DNA of 10,183 nucleotides from an uncultured Pseudorhodoferax sp. (GTDB lineage: Bacteria > Pseudomonadota > Gammaproteobacteria > Burkholderiales > Burkholderiaceae): contig CAJYRH010000654.1 of assembly GCA_913776795.1 (NCBI GenBank), positions 1-10,183 of the forward strand. Direction: 5' to 3'. Shown in pieces: positions 1-7,600 of this stretch. The translations under genes were made by a program, and so were the position numbers. The number at the start of each line of letters is the position of its first letter. Within the stretch, counting starts at the first letter, position 1. The notes under the pieces are model-generated. The model saw only the letters and a list, made by a program, of their open reading frames with translations, was not told the DNA's origin and searched no databases.

Positions 1-2
1 AC

Positions 3-209
3 CACGAGCACGCCATCGGCGCGGGCGCCAACGCCAAGGCCGTGGCCTACCTCGAACTGCGCGTGGACGACGGCCGCACGCTGTTCGGCGTGGGCATCGA
101 CGCGAACATCGTGTCGGCCTCGCTCAAGGCCATCGTGTCCGGTTTGCAGCGCGGCACGCGCGGCGCGGACAATGTGGCCGCAGAGCCTGAAGCCGCCACG
201 GCGCGCTGA
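3..209 (+). CDS. leuA: 2-isopropylmalate synthase, C-terminal end (partial)
   Basis: Only the last 68 codons are in the window; the gene is cut by the left edge and ends with TGA at 207-209. The residues match the end of the C-terminal leucine-binding regulatory domain of 2-isopropylmalate synthase: an AVAYLELRV strand, the GVGIDANIV turn, and a [11 protein letters not shown] helix, followed by a low-complexity Ala/Glu tail. The enzyme condenses acetyl-CoA with 2-oxoisovalerate, the first committed step of leucine synthesis, and this domain senses leucine. The wording resembles the longer (about 550-570 aa) LeuA subfamily rather than the E. coli-like type encoded next. Citramalate synthase shares this domain and cannot be fully excluded from 68 residues, but the GVGIDANIV segment fits LeuA better. 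The next gene starts 30 bp downstream, so the two are probably co-transcribed. Confidence 0.8.
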   Translation, partial: HEHAIGAGANAKAVAYLELRVDDGRTLFGVGIDANIVSASLKAIVSGLQRGTRGADNVAAEPEAATAR

Positions 210-239
210 GCGCAACGCCTGCACGACAAGGAGACCACG

Positions 240-1778
240 ATGAGCGACCAATTGATCATTTTCGACACCACCCTGCGCGATGGCGAGCAATCGCCGGGCG
301 CCTCGATGACGCGCGACGAGAAGCTGCGCATCGCGCGCCAGCTGGAGCGGCTCAAGGTCGACGTGATCGAGGCCGGCTTCGCGGCCAGCTCCAACGGGGA
401 TTTCGAGTGCGTGCAGGCCATTGCGCGCGCCGTCCGCGAGTCGACCATCTGCTCGCTGTCGCGCGCCAACGACCGCGACATCGCGCGCTCGGCCGAGGCG
501 CTCAAGGACGCGGCCCGTGCGCGCATCCACGTGTTCATCGCGACCTCGCCGCTGCACATGGAGAAGAAGCTGCGCATGACGCCCGACGAGGTGTTCGAGC
601 AGGCGCGCCAGTCGGTGCGCTTCGCGCGCAACCTGGTCGGCGACATCGAGTTCAGCCCCGAGGACGGTTACCGCAGCGATCCCGACTTCCTGTGCCGCGT
701 GATCGAGGAGGTCATCAAGGAAGGCGCGACCACGATCAACGTGCCCGACACCGTGGGCTACGCCATCCCCGAGCTTTACGGCAACTTCATCCTGAACCTG
801 CGCCAGCGCATCCCGAACAGCGACAAGGCCATCTGGTCCGTGCACTGCCACAACGACCTGGGCATGGCGGTGGCCAACTCGCTGGCCGGCGTGAAGATCG
901 GCGGCGCGCGCCAGGTCGAGTGCACCATCAACGGCCTGGGCGAGCGCGCCGGCAACTGCTCGCTCGAAGAGATCGTGATGGCCGTGAAGACCCGCAAAGA
1001 CTATTTCGGCCTGGACGTCAATATCGCCACCGAGCACATCGTGCCGGCCAGCCGCATGGTCAGCCAGACCACCGGCTTCGTGGTGCAGCCCAACAAGGCC
1101 GTGGTCGGCGCCAACGCCTTCGCCCACGCCTCAGGCATCCACCAGGACGGCGTGCTCAAGGCGCGGGACACCTACGAGATCATGCGCGCCGAAGATGTGG
1201 GCTGGAGTGCCAACAAGATCGTGCTGGGGAAGCTGTCGGGCCGCAACGCCTTCAAGCAGCGCCTGCAGGACCTGGGCGTGCAGATGGAGAGCGAGGCCGA
1301 CATCAACGCCGCCTTTCTTCGCTTCAAGGACCTGGCTGACCGCAAAAGCGACATCTTCGACGAGGACATCCTCGCCCTGGTCAGTGAGGAGAGCGTGGCG
1401 CAGGAGCAGGAGCAGTACGCCTTCGTCTCGCTCAGGCAGCACAGCGAGACCGGCGAGCGGCCGCAGGCCGAGGTGGTGTTCACGGCCCAGGGCCAGGAGG
1501 TGCGCGGCAGCTCCGATGGCAACGGTCCGGTCGATGCCTCGCTCAAGGCCATCGAGTCGCATGTGAAGAGCGGCGCCGAGATGGTGCTGTATTCGGTCAA
1601 CGCCATCAGCGGCTCGACCGAGAGCCAGGGCGAGGTCACGGTGCGGCTTCAGAACAGCGGCCGCGTGGTCAACGGCGTGGGCGCCGACCCCGACATCGTC
1701 GTGGCCTCGGCCAAGGCCTACCTGTCGGCACTGAACAAGCTGCACAGCAAGGCCGAGCGCGTCGCTGCCCAGGGCTGA
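240..1778 (+). CDS. leuA: 2-isopropylmalate synthase (E. coli-like LeuA)
   Basis: Complete 512-aa protein, the usual length for the E. coli-type enzyme. It condenses acetyl-CoA and 2-oxoisovalerate to 2-isopropylmalate in the cytoplasm, opening leucine biosynthesis. The catalytic TIM barrel spans about residues 4-270: the [13 protein letters not shown] signature carries metal ligand D14, the HCHND motif supplies H202 and H204, and N239 lies in [15 protein letters not shown] linker with the [15 protein letters not shown] motif (about 293-307) leads to the C-terminal leucine-sensing domain (about 395-505, with NGNGPVDA and GVGADPDIV). The ATG at 240 is set by AAGGAG at 228-233 with a 6-nt spacer. 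It sits 30 bp behind another LeuA-type gene whose end is visible, with no leader peptide or attenuator between them. All key residues are present, so the enzyme should be active. Confidence 0.97.
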   Translation: MSDQLIIFDTTLRDGEQSPGASMTRDEKLRIARQLERLKVDVIEAGFAASSNGDFECVQAIARAVRESTICSLSRANDRDIARSAEALKDAARARIHVFIATSPLHMEKKLRMTPDEVFEQARQSVRFARNLVGDIEFSPEDGYRSDPDFLCRVIEEVIKEGATTINVPDTVGYAIPELYGNFILNLRQRIPNSDKAIWSVHCHNDLGMAVANSLAGVKIGGARQVECTINGLGERAGNCSLEEIVMAVKTRKDYFGLDVNIATEHIVPASRMVSQTTGFVVQPNKAVVGANAFAHASGIHQDGVLKARDTYEIMRAEDVGWSANKIVLGKLSGRNAFKQRLQDLGVQMESEADINAAFLRFKDLADRKSDIFDEDILALVSEESVAQEQEQYAFVSLRQHSETGERPQAEVVFTAQGQEVRGSSDGNGPVDASLKAIESHVKSGAEMVLYSVNAISGSTESQGEVTVRLQNSGRVVNGVGADPDIVVASAKAYLSALNKLHSKAERVAAQG

Positions 1779-1795
1779 GCGCGCAGCCCGCAACA

Positions 1796-1821
1796 AAACG
1801 GCCTCCCGAGGGAGGCCGTTT
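1796..1821. terminator. Hairpin terminator between convergent genes, probably bidirectional
   Basis: This is a perfect 12-bp inverted repeat (AAACGGCCTCCC, GA, GGGAGGCCGTTT). It lies 17 bp after the leuA stop and 20 bp after the end of the convergent parvulin gene. Read on the - strand the stem runs into TTTTGTT, a fair U-tract; read on the + strand only TTT follows. It therefore probably terminates the five-gene minus-strand operon best and leuA less strictly. Confidence 0.88.
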
Positions 1822-1841
1822 GCATGGGTCGGGAAGGGCGC

Positions 1842-2633
1842 TTACTCGACCTTGGCCTTGGAGCGCAGTTCCTGCTGGAACTGGGCCATCTTCTGCTGCT
1901 GCAGCTGCTGGGCGATCTGCGGCTTGACCTGCTCCAGCGGGGGGAACTCCTGCTGGCGCTCGTCGTTCAGGCGGATGACGTGGTAGCCGAACTGGGTCTT
2001 GACCGGCACCTCGGTGGTCTGGCCTTTCTTGAGCGCCACGAGCGCGTCGCCGAACTCCTTGACGTAGCCGGCCGGATTGGCCCAGCCCAGGTCGCCGCCG
2101 TTGGCGCCGGATCCAGGGTCCTTGGACTGCTTCTTGGCGATGTCCTCGAACTTCGCGCCCTTCTTGAGGCTGGCGATGATGGCCTTGGCGTCGGCTTCCT
2201 TCTCGACCAGGATGTGCTGGGCTTTGTATTCCTTGCCTTCGCTGGCGTTGGCGGCCTTGACCTTGTCGTACTCGGCCTGGATCTCGGCGTCGGTCACCGG
2301 ATGCGTCTTCTGGTAATCCACCAACAGTTCACGCACCAGCAGCGATTGCCGGGCAAATTCCATCTGGGCCTGGAAGTCGGGCGAAGCGTCCAGTCCGCGC
2401 TTTTGCGCCTCCTGCATGAAGATCTCTCGCATGATGACTTCCTCGCGCAACTGGCCTTCCTGGTCTGGCGTGACTGGGCGGCCGGCCCGTGCCATCTGCT
2501 CGGCCAGCGCATCCACGCGCGTCTTGGGAACGGCCTTGCCATTCACCACAGCCACGTTCTGTGCAAACGACGGCACGTTGATGGCACCCAGCACGAGCGC
2601 TGCCGCAACTGCGGAATACAGAGACTTCTTCAT
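1842..2633 (-). CDS. Secreted parvulin-type peptidyl-prolyl isomerase (PpiC/SurA-like)
   Basis: A 263-aa protein that should isomerise prolyl bonds of proteins folding in the periplasm. Residues 1-24 form a Sec signal peptide: KK at positions 2-3, a hydrophobic core, and cleavage expected after SFA, before Q25. A helical N-terminal chaperone-like region (about 26-130) precedes one parvulin (Rotamase) domain at about 135-226. That domain has the QHILV strand with H140, the GGDLGWA turn, and QFGYHVI with H218. The C-terminal tail is rich in Gln and Lys (PPLEQVKPQIAQQLQQQKM) and probably helical. I chose ATG at 2633 because GAGGA lies 6 nt upstream, partly inside the bolA stop; a TTG 12 bp earlier would put its own start over that site. 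It is the last gene of the selO-msrB-yciB-bolA operon, 8 nt after bolA. The exact substrate is unknown. Confidence 0.92.
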   Translation of the reverse strand: MKKSLYSAVAAALVLGAINVPSFAQNVAVVNGKAVPKTRVDALAEQMARAGRPVTPDQEGQLREEVIMREIFMQEAQKRGLDASPDFQAQMEFARQSLLVRELLVDYQKTHPVTDAEIQAEYDKVKAANASEGKEYKAQHILVEKEADAKAIIASLKKGAKFEDIAKKQSKDPGSGANGGDLGWANPAGYVKEFGDALVALKKGQTTEVPVKTQFGYHVIRLNDERQQEFPPLEQVKPQIAQQLQQQKMAQFQQELRSKAKVE

Positions 2634-2641
2634 GTGTTTCC

Positions 2642-2959
2642 TCAAGAGTTTTCGGGGGGTAAGGCCTGAAACGACGACGGCGTCGCGGCCGGGTGCACGT
2701 GTTGGACGACTTCGATGGCTATCGCGTGCACGCCCTGGGCGATCATTTTGCGCAGCGGATCATACACAAGGCGATGCTGCGCCACGCGCGTCAGTCCGGC
2801 GAACCGGGCCGACGCGATTCGCACCCTGAAATGCGTGCCGTAGGGGTGGGGACCGGCGCCCGCATGCCCCGCATGGTCTGCGCTCTCATCGAGCACTTCC
2901 AGGTGCGTGGGTGCCAGTGATGCGCCCAGCGCCTGGGCGATTTCGGCTGCCGTCGCCAT
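2642..2959 (-). CDS. bolA: BolA family protein
   Basis: A 105-aa protein, normal BolA size. BolA proteins are small cytoplasmic class-II KH-like folds. With monothiol glutaredoxins they bind or relay [2Fe-2S] clusters, and in E. coli BolA also affects cell shape and stress-related transcription. The family signature is clear: FRVRIASARFAGLTRVAQHR at about residues 44-63, then LVYDPLR, with the family's invariant histidine at H62. A second conserved-looking segment is GVHAIAIEV (77-85). The His/Gly-rich stretch at 29-40 lies in the variable loop where BolA1-type proteins carry a cluster ligand. The ATG (2959-2957) shares one base with the yciB TGA in a TGATG junction, so translation is probably coupled. 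The parvulin start follows after 8 nt. Confidence 0.93.
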   Translation of the reverse strand: MATAAEIAQALGASLAPTHLEVLDESADHAGHAGAGPHPYGTHFRVRIASARFAGLTRVAQHRLVYDPLRKMIAQGVHAIAIEVVQHVHPAATPSSFQALPPENS

Positions 2960-3522
2960 CAGCGCGGCTCCTTGGACTCGACCTCGACCACGCCGCCGTC
3001 TGGCTTGAGGTGGCGCGACACGTACAGCCCCTGGCCGATGATGAACACCAAGGGGAAGACGTAACCCCAAAGCTTGAAGTCGACCCACGCATCGGTGCTG
3101 AGATAGTAGGCCACGTAGCCGTTCACGATCGACATGAACAGGCAATACGCCACCCAGGCCCAATTCAGGCGCATCCAGACGGCATCGGGCAAATCGAGCT
3201 GGTTGCCAAGCACCAGCTTCAGAAAGTTCTTCCCGAAGCCCCAGACCGTCACGGCCAGTGCGACCGCCATGGCCGCGTAAAGAACGGTGGGCTTCCACTT
3301 GATGAAGCGTTCGTCCTGCAGCACCAAGGTCAACGTGCCGAACACCAGCACCAGGGCCAACGTGACCTTCTGCATGGTCTGCAGCTTGCGCTCCAACGCA
3401 TAGGTCACGGCCATCTGCACAGCGGTCGCAGCCATCAGGACGGCCGTGCCGACGTAGATGCCGTACAGCTTGTAGGCGCCGAAGAACAGCAGGATGGGCA
3501 GGAAATCAATCAGGATCTTCAT
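2959..3522 (-). CDS. yciB: Inner membrane protein YciB (septation protein A, IspZ family)
   Basis: A 187-aa integral membrane protein, close to the usual 180 residues. Family hallmarks are visible: the N-terminal [30 protein letters not shown] at about 73-83, [20 protein letters not shown] at about 105-124, and WVDFKLWGY at 146-154. Hydrophobic segments lie near residues 5-22, 24-42, 53-69, 78-96, 121-140 and 151-168. YciB takes part in envelope and septum integrity in enterobacteria; in Shigella its loss blocks cell division. The molecular activity is not known. I prefer ATG at 3522 (MKILIDFLP) to a TTG 18 bp upstream, because the family begins at this point and GAGGA lies 11 nt before it. 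It starts 4 nt after msrB and ends inside the bolA start codon. Confidence 0.94.
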   Translation of the reverse strand: MKILIDFLPILLFFGAYKLYGIYVGTAVLMAATAVQMAVTYALERKLQTMQKVTLALVLVFGTLTLVLQDERFIKWKPTVLYAAMAVALAVTVWGFGKNFLKLVLGNQLDLPDAVWMRLNWAWVAYCLFMSIVNGYVAYYLSTDAWVDFKLWGYVFPLVFIIGQGLYVSRHLKPDGGVVEVESKEPR

Positions 3523-3526
3523 GCCG

Positions 3527-3937
3527 TCACTTGTCCTCAAATTGCAGCGATGCAGAGTTCATGCAGTAGCGCAGGCCCGTGGGCCCGGGGCCATCCGGGA
3601 ACACATGGCCCAGGTGGGCGCCGCAGGTAGCGCACACCGTCTCAGTGCGCACCATGCCATGGCTGCGGTCCACGATCTCCTCGATCGCGCCGGCAACGGC
3701 CTCCTGCGAAAAGCTGGGCCAGCCGCAGCCCGCGTCGAATTTCGTGCCGGAATCGAACAGCTTGGCGCCGCAGCAGATGCAGTGGTAGCTGCCATCGGCC
3801 CAATGCTGTTCGTACTTTCCGGTGAAAGGCCGCTCAGTGGCCGCATGGCGGGTCACCTGGAAGGCGGCCGGCTCGGCGCCTTTCTCGGCCAGCAGCGCAC
3901 GCCATTCGGCGTCGGTTTTCTCAACGGGTCGTGTCAT
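3527..3937 (-). CDS. msrB: Peptide-methionine (R)-S-oxide reductase MsrB
   Basis: A 136-aa, cytoplasmic MsrB (no signal peptide), normal for a single-domain enzyme. It reduces the R-epimer of methionine sulfoxide in proteins, using thioredoxin. Visible elements: two CxxC zinc pairs, C53/C56 in [11 protein letters not shown] and C102/C105 in [10 protein letters not shown]; substrate-pocket motif GCGWPSF; and RYCMNSAS with the catalytic C125. C71, in GCGWPSF, is 54 residues before it and matches the recycling cysteine of the disulfide-forming MsrB class. The ATG at 3937 overlaps the selO TGA as ATGA. No Shine-Dalgarno lies upstream (GCTCCTC instead), so it probably depends on termination-reinitiation from selO. 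A TTG 9 bp upstream would also read in frame (adding MLL) but fits the family less well. Confidence 0.96.
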   Translation of the reverse strand: MTRPVEKTDAEWRALLAEKGAEPAAFQVTRHAATERPFTGKYEQHWADGSYHCICCGAKLFDSGTKFDAGCGWPSFSQEAVAGAIEEIVDRSHGMVRTETVCATCGAHLGHVFPDGPGPTGLRYCMNSASLQFEDK

Positions 3938-5445
3938 GAGGAGCAACTGATCTCGATGGAGGAAGCCCAGTCGGGCGGGAAATCGGCATCGGCCGGGGTA
4001 CCGGCCTCGTCGTCGTAGGGGGTCTGCAGCGCCAGAAGCAGGCGGCGCACCTCCGAGAAGTCCTGCGCGCGCGCCTGGCGGATGGCCTGCTCGGCCAAGT
4101 GGTTGCGCAGCACGATCCTGGGATTGACGGCCAGCATGGCGGCACCTGCAGCAGCCGTGTCGAGGTCTCCCAGTCTGGCCCGGTAGCCCTGCACCCAGTT
4201 GTCGAATGCCTCACGCTCGGGAAACAGGTCGCGCACGGGCTCCATGGCCGCGCCGTCGGCGCCACGCGCCACGGCATGGGAAAGCCGCCGCCAGAAGATA
4301 GTGTGGTCGGTGCGAAAGCGCGCCAGCAGTTGCAGCGTGCCGTCGATCAGCCCGCGGTCCTCGTCGTGCGCGTCCTCAAGGCCCAGCTTGGCCCGTAGCG
4401 CAGCTTCCAGGGCGGCAGGAAACACGCTCTTGTAAGTCTCCAGCGCCGCCAGGGCCACGTTCTGGTCCCCGATCAATGGCACCAGAGCCTGTCCTAGGCA
4501 GAACAGGTTCCAATAAGCCACGTTGGGCTGTCGCGCGAACGCATAACGGCCCTGCGTGTCGCTGTGGTTGCAGATGTGGCCGGGGTCGAAACCGTCGAGG
4601 AATTGAAACGGACCGTAATCGATGGTCAGGCCCAGGATGCTCATGTTGTCCGTGTTCATGACCCCGTGGCAAAAGCCCACGGCCTGCCAACTGGCGATCA
4701 GTCCGGCCGTACGCTGCACGACCTCGGCCAGCAGCGCGGCATAGGCATTGCCGCCGAAGTGCTCATCGGCGCGGCAGGCCGGATAGTGGCGGTCGATCAC
4801 GTGGTCGGCCAGGGCCCGCAAGGCATCGTGCTGGCCGTTGGCGGCGAAGTGCTCGAAGTGGCCGAAACGGATGAAGCTGGGCGCCACGCGTGTGACCACG
4901 GCGGCGGTCTCGATCTCCTCGCGCTGCACCGGTGCGTCCGCGCCGATGACCGCCAGGGCCCGCGTGGTGGGCACGCCCAGGCCGTGCATCGCTTCGCTGC
5001 ACAGGAACTCACGGATGCTCGAGCGCAGCACGGCCCGTCCGTCGCCCATGCGGGAATAGGGGGTGCGCCCGGCGCCCTTGAGCTGGATCTCCAGGCCGGT
5101 GTCCGTTTCTCCAAGCAAGATGGCACGGCCGTCGCCGAGTTGGCCGGCCCAGGCACCGAACTGGTGGCCGCTGTAGACACTGGCCAAAGGCCGGCTGCGG
5201 GCCGCAATCTGGTTGCCGCAGAGGACCTGCAGCGCGGCGTCGGTGCGCCAGCCGTGGGGCAGGCCGATCTCGCGCGCCACGGGCTCGCTCCAGGCCACCC
5301 ATTCGGGTGCAGCGGCGGAACGCAGCGGCGTCGGCCGCAGTTCGGTGTAAAAGCGCGGGCCCAGCCCCGAGAAGCCCTCGACCCAGCGCAGCCCCAGGTC
5401 CTCCGGGAGGGTGCTGGAGGCGGCGGGCGTGTCGGTGGTGGTCAT
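3934..5445 (-). CDS. selO: Protein adenylyltransferase SelO (YdiU/UPF0061 family)
   Basis: A 503-aa pseudokinase-fold enzyme that transfers AMP from ATP to Ser/Thr/Tyr of proteins; in E. coli it is linked to oxidative stress. Motifs: [18 protein letters not shown] (91-108), [20 protein letters not shown] with ATP-binding K123, [28 protein letters not shown] with D266 and N267, and TIDYGPF with D276, the DFG-equivalent metal ligand. [15 protein letters not shown] (441-455) is the usual C-terminal motif. The protein ends SCSS, so C501 stands where mitochondrial SelO has selenocysteine; this cysteine is proposed to pair with an internal one. ATG at 5445 fits the family N-terminus ([20 protein letters not shown]) but its Shine-Dalgarno is weak. 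The stop overlaps the msrB start by 4 nt. It is first in the five-gene operon; its promoter should lie in 5446-5700. The open frame runs far upstream to 7854 antisense to the ligase, which I treat as chance. Confidence 0.96.
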   Translation of the reverse strand: MTTTDTPAASSTLPEDLGLRWVEGFSGLGPRFYTELRPTPLRSAAAPEWVAWSEPVAREIGLPHGWRTDAALQVLCGNQIAARSRPLASVYSGHQFGAWAGQLGDGRAILLGETDTGLEIQLKGAGRTPYSRMGDGRAVLRSSIREFLCSEAMHGLGVPTTRALAVIGADAPVQREEIETAAVVTRVAPSFIRFGHFEHFAANGQHDALRALADHVIDRHYPACRADEHFGGNAYAALLAEVVQRTAGLIASWQAVGFCHGVMNTDNMSILGLTIDYGPFQFLDGFDPGHICNHSDTQGRYAFARQPNVAYWNLFCLGQALVPLIGDQNVALAALETYKSVFPAALEAALRAKLGLEDAHDEDRGLIDGTLQLLARFRTDHTIFWRRLSHAVARGADGAAMEPVRDLFPEREAFDNWVQGYRARLGDLDTAAAGAAMLAVNPRIVLRNHLAEQAIRQARAQDFSEVRRLLLALQTPYDDEAGTPADADFPPDWASSIEISCSS

Positions 5446-5730
5446 CCGTGCAATTGTCCGCCAGAAGACGAGCCCCCTCTCCGGCGGGGGATCTGCTGCC
5501 GGCCAGCCGCCGATGGCAGCGGCACGTAAGGGGAGGGAGCTGGTGCAAGTGGCAGCGGACGGCATTGCTTGCATGGCCTGTCCGCGGCCCGACCAGGATC
5601 TCTGACGATCCCCACCGTGCCGGGCTGGATGTGGCGTGACCCGATGGGTGGACGCACCCCGTGGTGGACGCCGGCGCAGCCCGCCGTGCAACCGCGCGCC
5701 ATCGGTGGTGCACCGCATGGTCACGCCATT

Positions 5731-5746
5731 TGTCGTCGGGACGACA
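5731..5746. promoter_or_regulatory. Perfect 16-bp palindrome, candidate operator 1
   Basis: TGTCGTC-GG-GACGACA has 7-bp perfect arms around a 2-bp centre, 111 bp upstream of the ligase ATG. The symmetry suits a homodimeric regulator such as a TetR- or GntR-family protein (inference). It matches no consensus I can name. Confidence 0.35.
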
Positions 5747-5779
5747 TCCGGCAGGACCGGATACTGCGGGTTTGCGGCA

Positions 5780-5795
5780 TTGTGCGGGCGCACAA
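5780..5795. promoter_or_regulatory. Perfect 16-bp palindrome, candidate operator 2
   Basis: TTGTGCG-GG-CGCACAA has 7-bp perfect arms around GG, the same geometry as the palindrome 49 bp upstream (centre to centre) but with a different arm sequence. It ends 61 bp before the ligase start codon, where a promoter or its early transcribed region would be expected. It could equally be an mRNA leader hairpin. Confidence 0.38.
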
Positions 5796-5843
5796 AGCTT
5801 GCGTGAATCGCGGTGCCGAACAACCGCCGTATTGCCGAGAAAG

Positions 5844-5849
5844 AAGGAG
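5844..5849 (+). promoter_or_regulatory. Ribosome binding site of the acyl-CoA ligase
   Basis: AAGGAG with a 7-nt spacer to ATG at 5857. It fixes this start against the much longer in-frame open stretch beginning at 5569, which has no family resemblance. Confidence 0.9.
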
Positions 5850-5856
5850 TGAGCAG

Positions 5857-7500
5857 ATGCTGGGTTTGATGCAGAGCCAACCGTTGTTGATCTCGTCGCT
5901 GATCGACTTCGCCGAGCGCCACCACGGCGATGGCGAAATCGTGTCGCGGCGCGTCGAAGGCGACATCCACCGCTACGCGTGGCGCGATGTCGCAGGGCGT
6001 GCCCGGCAGGTCGCCAACGGTCTGGATGCATGGGGTCTGGGTTTCAGCGACCGGGTGGCCACTCTGGCCTGGAACGGCTATCGCCACCTCGAGCTGTACT
6101 TCGGCGTGAGCGGCTCGGGCCGCGTGCTGCACACCGTCAACCCGCGCCTGCACCCGGAGCAGATCGCTTGGATCGTCAACCATGCCGAAGACAAAGTCAT
6201 GTGCTTTGACGCCAGCTTTCTGCCGTTGGTGCAGGCCGTGCACGCCAGGTGCCCAGCGGTGCAGCAATGGGTCATGCTGTGCGAAGCGGACAAGCTGCCG
6301 CCGGATACCGGCATCCCCGGGCTCCTGGCCTACGACGCCTGGGTCGACGCGCAGTCGACGCACTACCGCTGGCCGCCGTTCGACGAGAACAGCGCCTCGA
6401 GCATGTGCTACACGAGCGGCACGACCGGCAATCCCAAGGGGGTGCTGTACAGCCACCGCTCCACCGTACTGCACGCCTACGCCGCGGCGCTGCCCGACGT
6501 GATGGGACTGAGCGCGCGCGATTCCGTGCTGCCCGTCGTGCCCATGTTCCACGTCAACGCTTGGGGCATCCCGTACTCGGCTGCGCTGACTGGCGCCAAG
6601 CTCGTGTTTCCAGGTCCAGCGCTGGACGGCAAGTCCGTCTACGAGCTGATCGAGGCCGAGAAGGTCAGCTATGCCGCCGGCGTGCCCACCGTGTGGCAGA
6701 TGCTGCTGCTGCACATGAAGCCGGCCGGCCTGAAGTTCAGCAGCCTCAAGCGCACCGTGATCGGCGGTTCGGCCTGCCCGCCGGCCATGATCAACGCCTT
6801 CCGCGAGGACTATGGCGTGGACGTCCTGCACGCCTGGGGCATGACCGAGATGTCGCCCCTTGGCACCCTGTGCACCCTCAAGAACAAGCACCTGGATCTG
6901 CCCAAGGACGAGCAGATGAAGATCCTGCTCAAGCAGGGCCGTGCGATCTGCGGCGTGGACATGAAGATCGTCGGCGCTGATGGCGCTGAACTGCCGCACG
7001 ATGGCAAGGCCGCAGGCGACCTGCTCGTGCGCGGCCCCTGGGTGGTGGCCGAGTACTTCAAGGGCGAGGGCGGCGATCCGCTGGTCGAGGACGCCCAGGG
7101 GCGCGCGTGGTTCCCCACCGGGGACGTCGCCACCATCGACGCCGACGGCTTCATGCAAATCACCGACCGCAGCAAGGACGTGATCAAGTCCGGCGGCGAA
7201 TGGATCAGCTCCATCGACGTCGAGAACATTGCCGTGGCGCACCCCTCCGTCGCGATGGCGGCATGCATCGGCGTGTTCCACCCCAAGTGGGACGAGCGCC
7301 CCATCGTCATCGTCGTGAAAAAGCCCGGTGCCAACGTCGGCCGCGAGGAACTGCTCAAGTTCTACGAGGGCAAGACGGCCAAGTGGCAGATCCCCGACGA
7401 CGTGGTGTTCGTCGATGCGATCCCGCTCGGCGCCACCGGCAAGATGCTCAAGACACGGCTGCGCGAGCAGCTGAAGGATTACCGGCTGCCCGGGGTATGA
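5857..7500 (+). CDS. Acyl-CoA synthetase, DmdB / 3-(methylthio)propionyl-CoA ligase type
   Basis: A 547-aa ANL-superfamily enzyme that activates a carboxylic acid to its acyl-CoA via an acyl-AMP. The P-loop [11 protein letters not shown] is at 185-195, the A5 motif [11 protein letters not shown] starts at W327, ATP-ribose ligand D423 is in TGDVATID, the hinge [13 protein letters not shown] is about 437-449, and catalytic K529 is in [10 protein letters not shown]. The start (MLGLM, then [17 protein letters not shown]) and the segment [17 protein letters not shown] closely match DmdB ligases, which act on methylthiopropionate and on short- to medium-chain fatty acids. Many bacteria without DMSP metabolism carry such homologues, so the true substrate is open. 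It is followed after 100 bp by a binding protein and permeases of a branched-chain-type ABC transporter, which suggests that it activates the imported acid (inference). It lies divergent to selO. Confidence 0.93.
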   Translation: MLGLMQSQPLLISSLIDFAERHHGDGEIVSRRVEGDIHRYAWRDVAGRARQVANGLDAWGLGFSDRVATLAWNGYRHLELYFGVSGSGRVLHTVNPRLHPEQIAWIVNHAEDKVMCFDASFLPLVQAVHARCPAVQQWVMLCEADKLPPDTGIPGLLAYDAWVDAQSTHYRWPPFDENSASSMCYTSGTTGNPKGVLYSHRSTVLHAYAAALPDVMGLSARDSVLPVVPMFHVNAWGIPYSAALTGAKLVFPGPALDGKSVYELIEAEKVSYAAGVPTVWQMLLLHMKPAGLKFSSLKRTVIGGSACPPAMINAFREDYGVDVLHAWGMTEMSPLGTLCTLKNKHLDLPKDEQMKILLKQGRAICGVDMKIVGADGAELPHDGKAAGDLLVRGPWVVAEYFKGEGGDPLVEDAQGRAWFPTGDVATIDADGFMQITDRSKDVIKSGGEWISSIDVENIAVAHPSVAMAACIGVFHPKWDERPIVIVVKKPGANVGREELLKFYEGKTAKWQIPDDVVFVDAIPLGATGKMLKTRLREQLKDYRLPGV

Positions 7501-7514
7501 GCCGGCCGTGACAA

Positions 7515-7536
7515 CGCCTAGGGCATTCCCTGGGCG
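7515..7536 (+). other. Intergenic hairpin between ligase and binding-protein gene
   Basis: CGCCTAGGG (7515-7523) pairs with CCCTGGGCG (7528-7536) around a CATT loop, with one G-U wobble. It starts 15 bp after the ligase stop. No T-run follows directly (a T6 is at 7571-7576, too far), so it is not a standard intrinsic terminator. It may protect a processed 3' end or partly uncouple the ligase from the transporter genes. Confidence 0.4.
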
Positions 7537-7587
7537 CTGTGCAAAACGATTACTTGTAACCTGCCCCCACTTTTTTCCAAGACCACC

Positions 7588-7592
7588 AGGAG
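7588..7592 (+). promoter_or_regulatory. Ribosome binding site of the substrate-binding protein gene
   Basis: AGGAG lies 8 nt before the ATG at 7601. It places the start at the signal peptide and excludes an in-frame extension back to 7508. Confidence 0.88.
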
Positions 7593-7600
7593 ACGACCGA

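Larger units (their letters stand above)
5446..5856. promoter_or_regulatory. Divergent intergenic region selO / acyl-CoA ligase
   Basis: These 411 bp hold no convincing gene. They must carry the minus-strand selO promoter and the plus-strand ligase promoter, but I could not identify a good -35/-10 pair for either. The region is rich in inverted repeats: a bulged hairpin at 5699-5720 (CCAT-CGGTG with CACCG-c-ATGG), perfect 16-bp palindromes at 5731-5746 and 5780-5795, and GGGTG/CACCC at 5646-5659. The 9-bp word GGTGGACGC occurs twice (5647-5655, 5663-5671). On the selO side, GC-rich stems (CCCCC 5473-5477 with GGGGG 5486-5490; GCTGCC 5495-5500 with GGCAGC 5515-5520) could fold in the 5' leader. 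An in-frame open stretch upstream of the ligase has no start signal as good as the one at 5857. Confidence 0.6.

Noticed and set aside
1824..2669. A 281-codon open frame antisense to the parvulin gene
   Set aside because: Leu/Gly/Val-rich mirror of a gene with a clear signal peptide and parvulin motifs; no plausible ribosome site or family match.
2642..3298. A 218-codon frame extending bolA upstream across yciB
   Set aside because: Its first 113 residues overlap yciB in another frame and resemble nothing. The BolA family start and the TGATG coupling place the start at 2959.
5760..5800. Possible sigma-70 elements such as GATACT (5760-5765) or TTGCGG (5772-5777) with AAGCTT (5795-5800)
   Set aside because: No -35/-10 pair with acceptable spacing scores well on both elements, so I do not call a promoter.
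5569..5856. An in-frame N-terminal extension of the acyl-CoA ligase
   Set aside because: The family begins at MLGLM and the strong AAGGAG site lies just before 5857. The extension has no family resemblance and contains the palindromes.
7516..7576. Intrinsic terminator after the ligase (hairpin 7515-7536 plus T6 at 7571-7576)
   Set aside because: The T-run is 35 bases from the stem and cannot act with it; recorded only as a hairpin.
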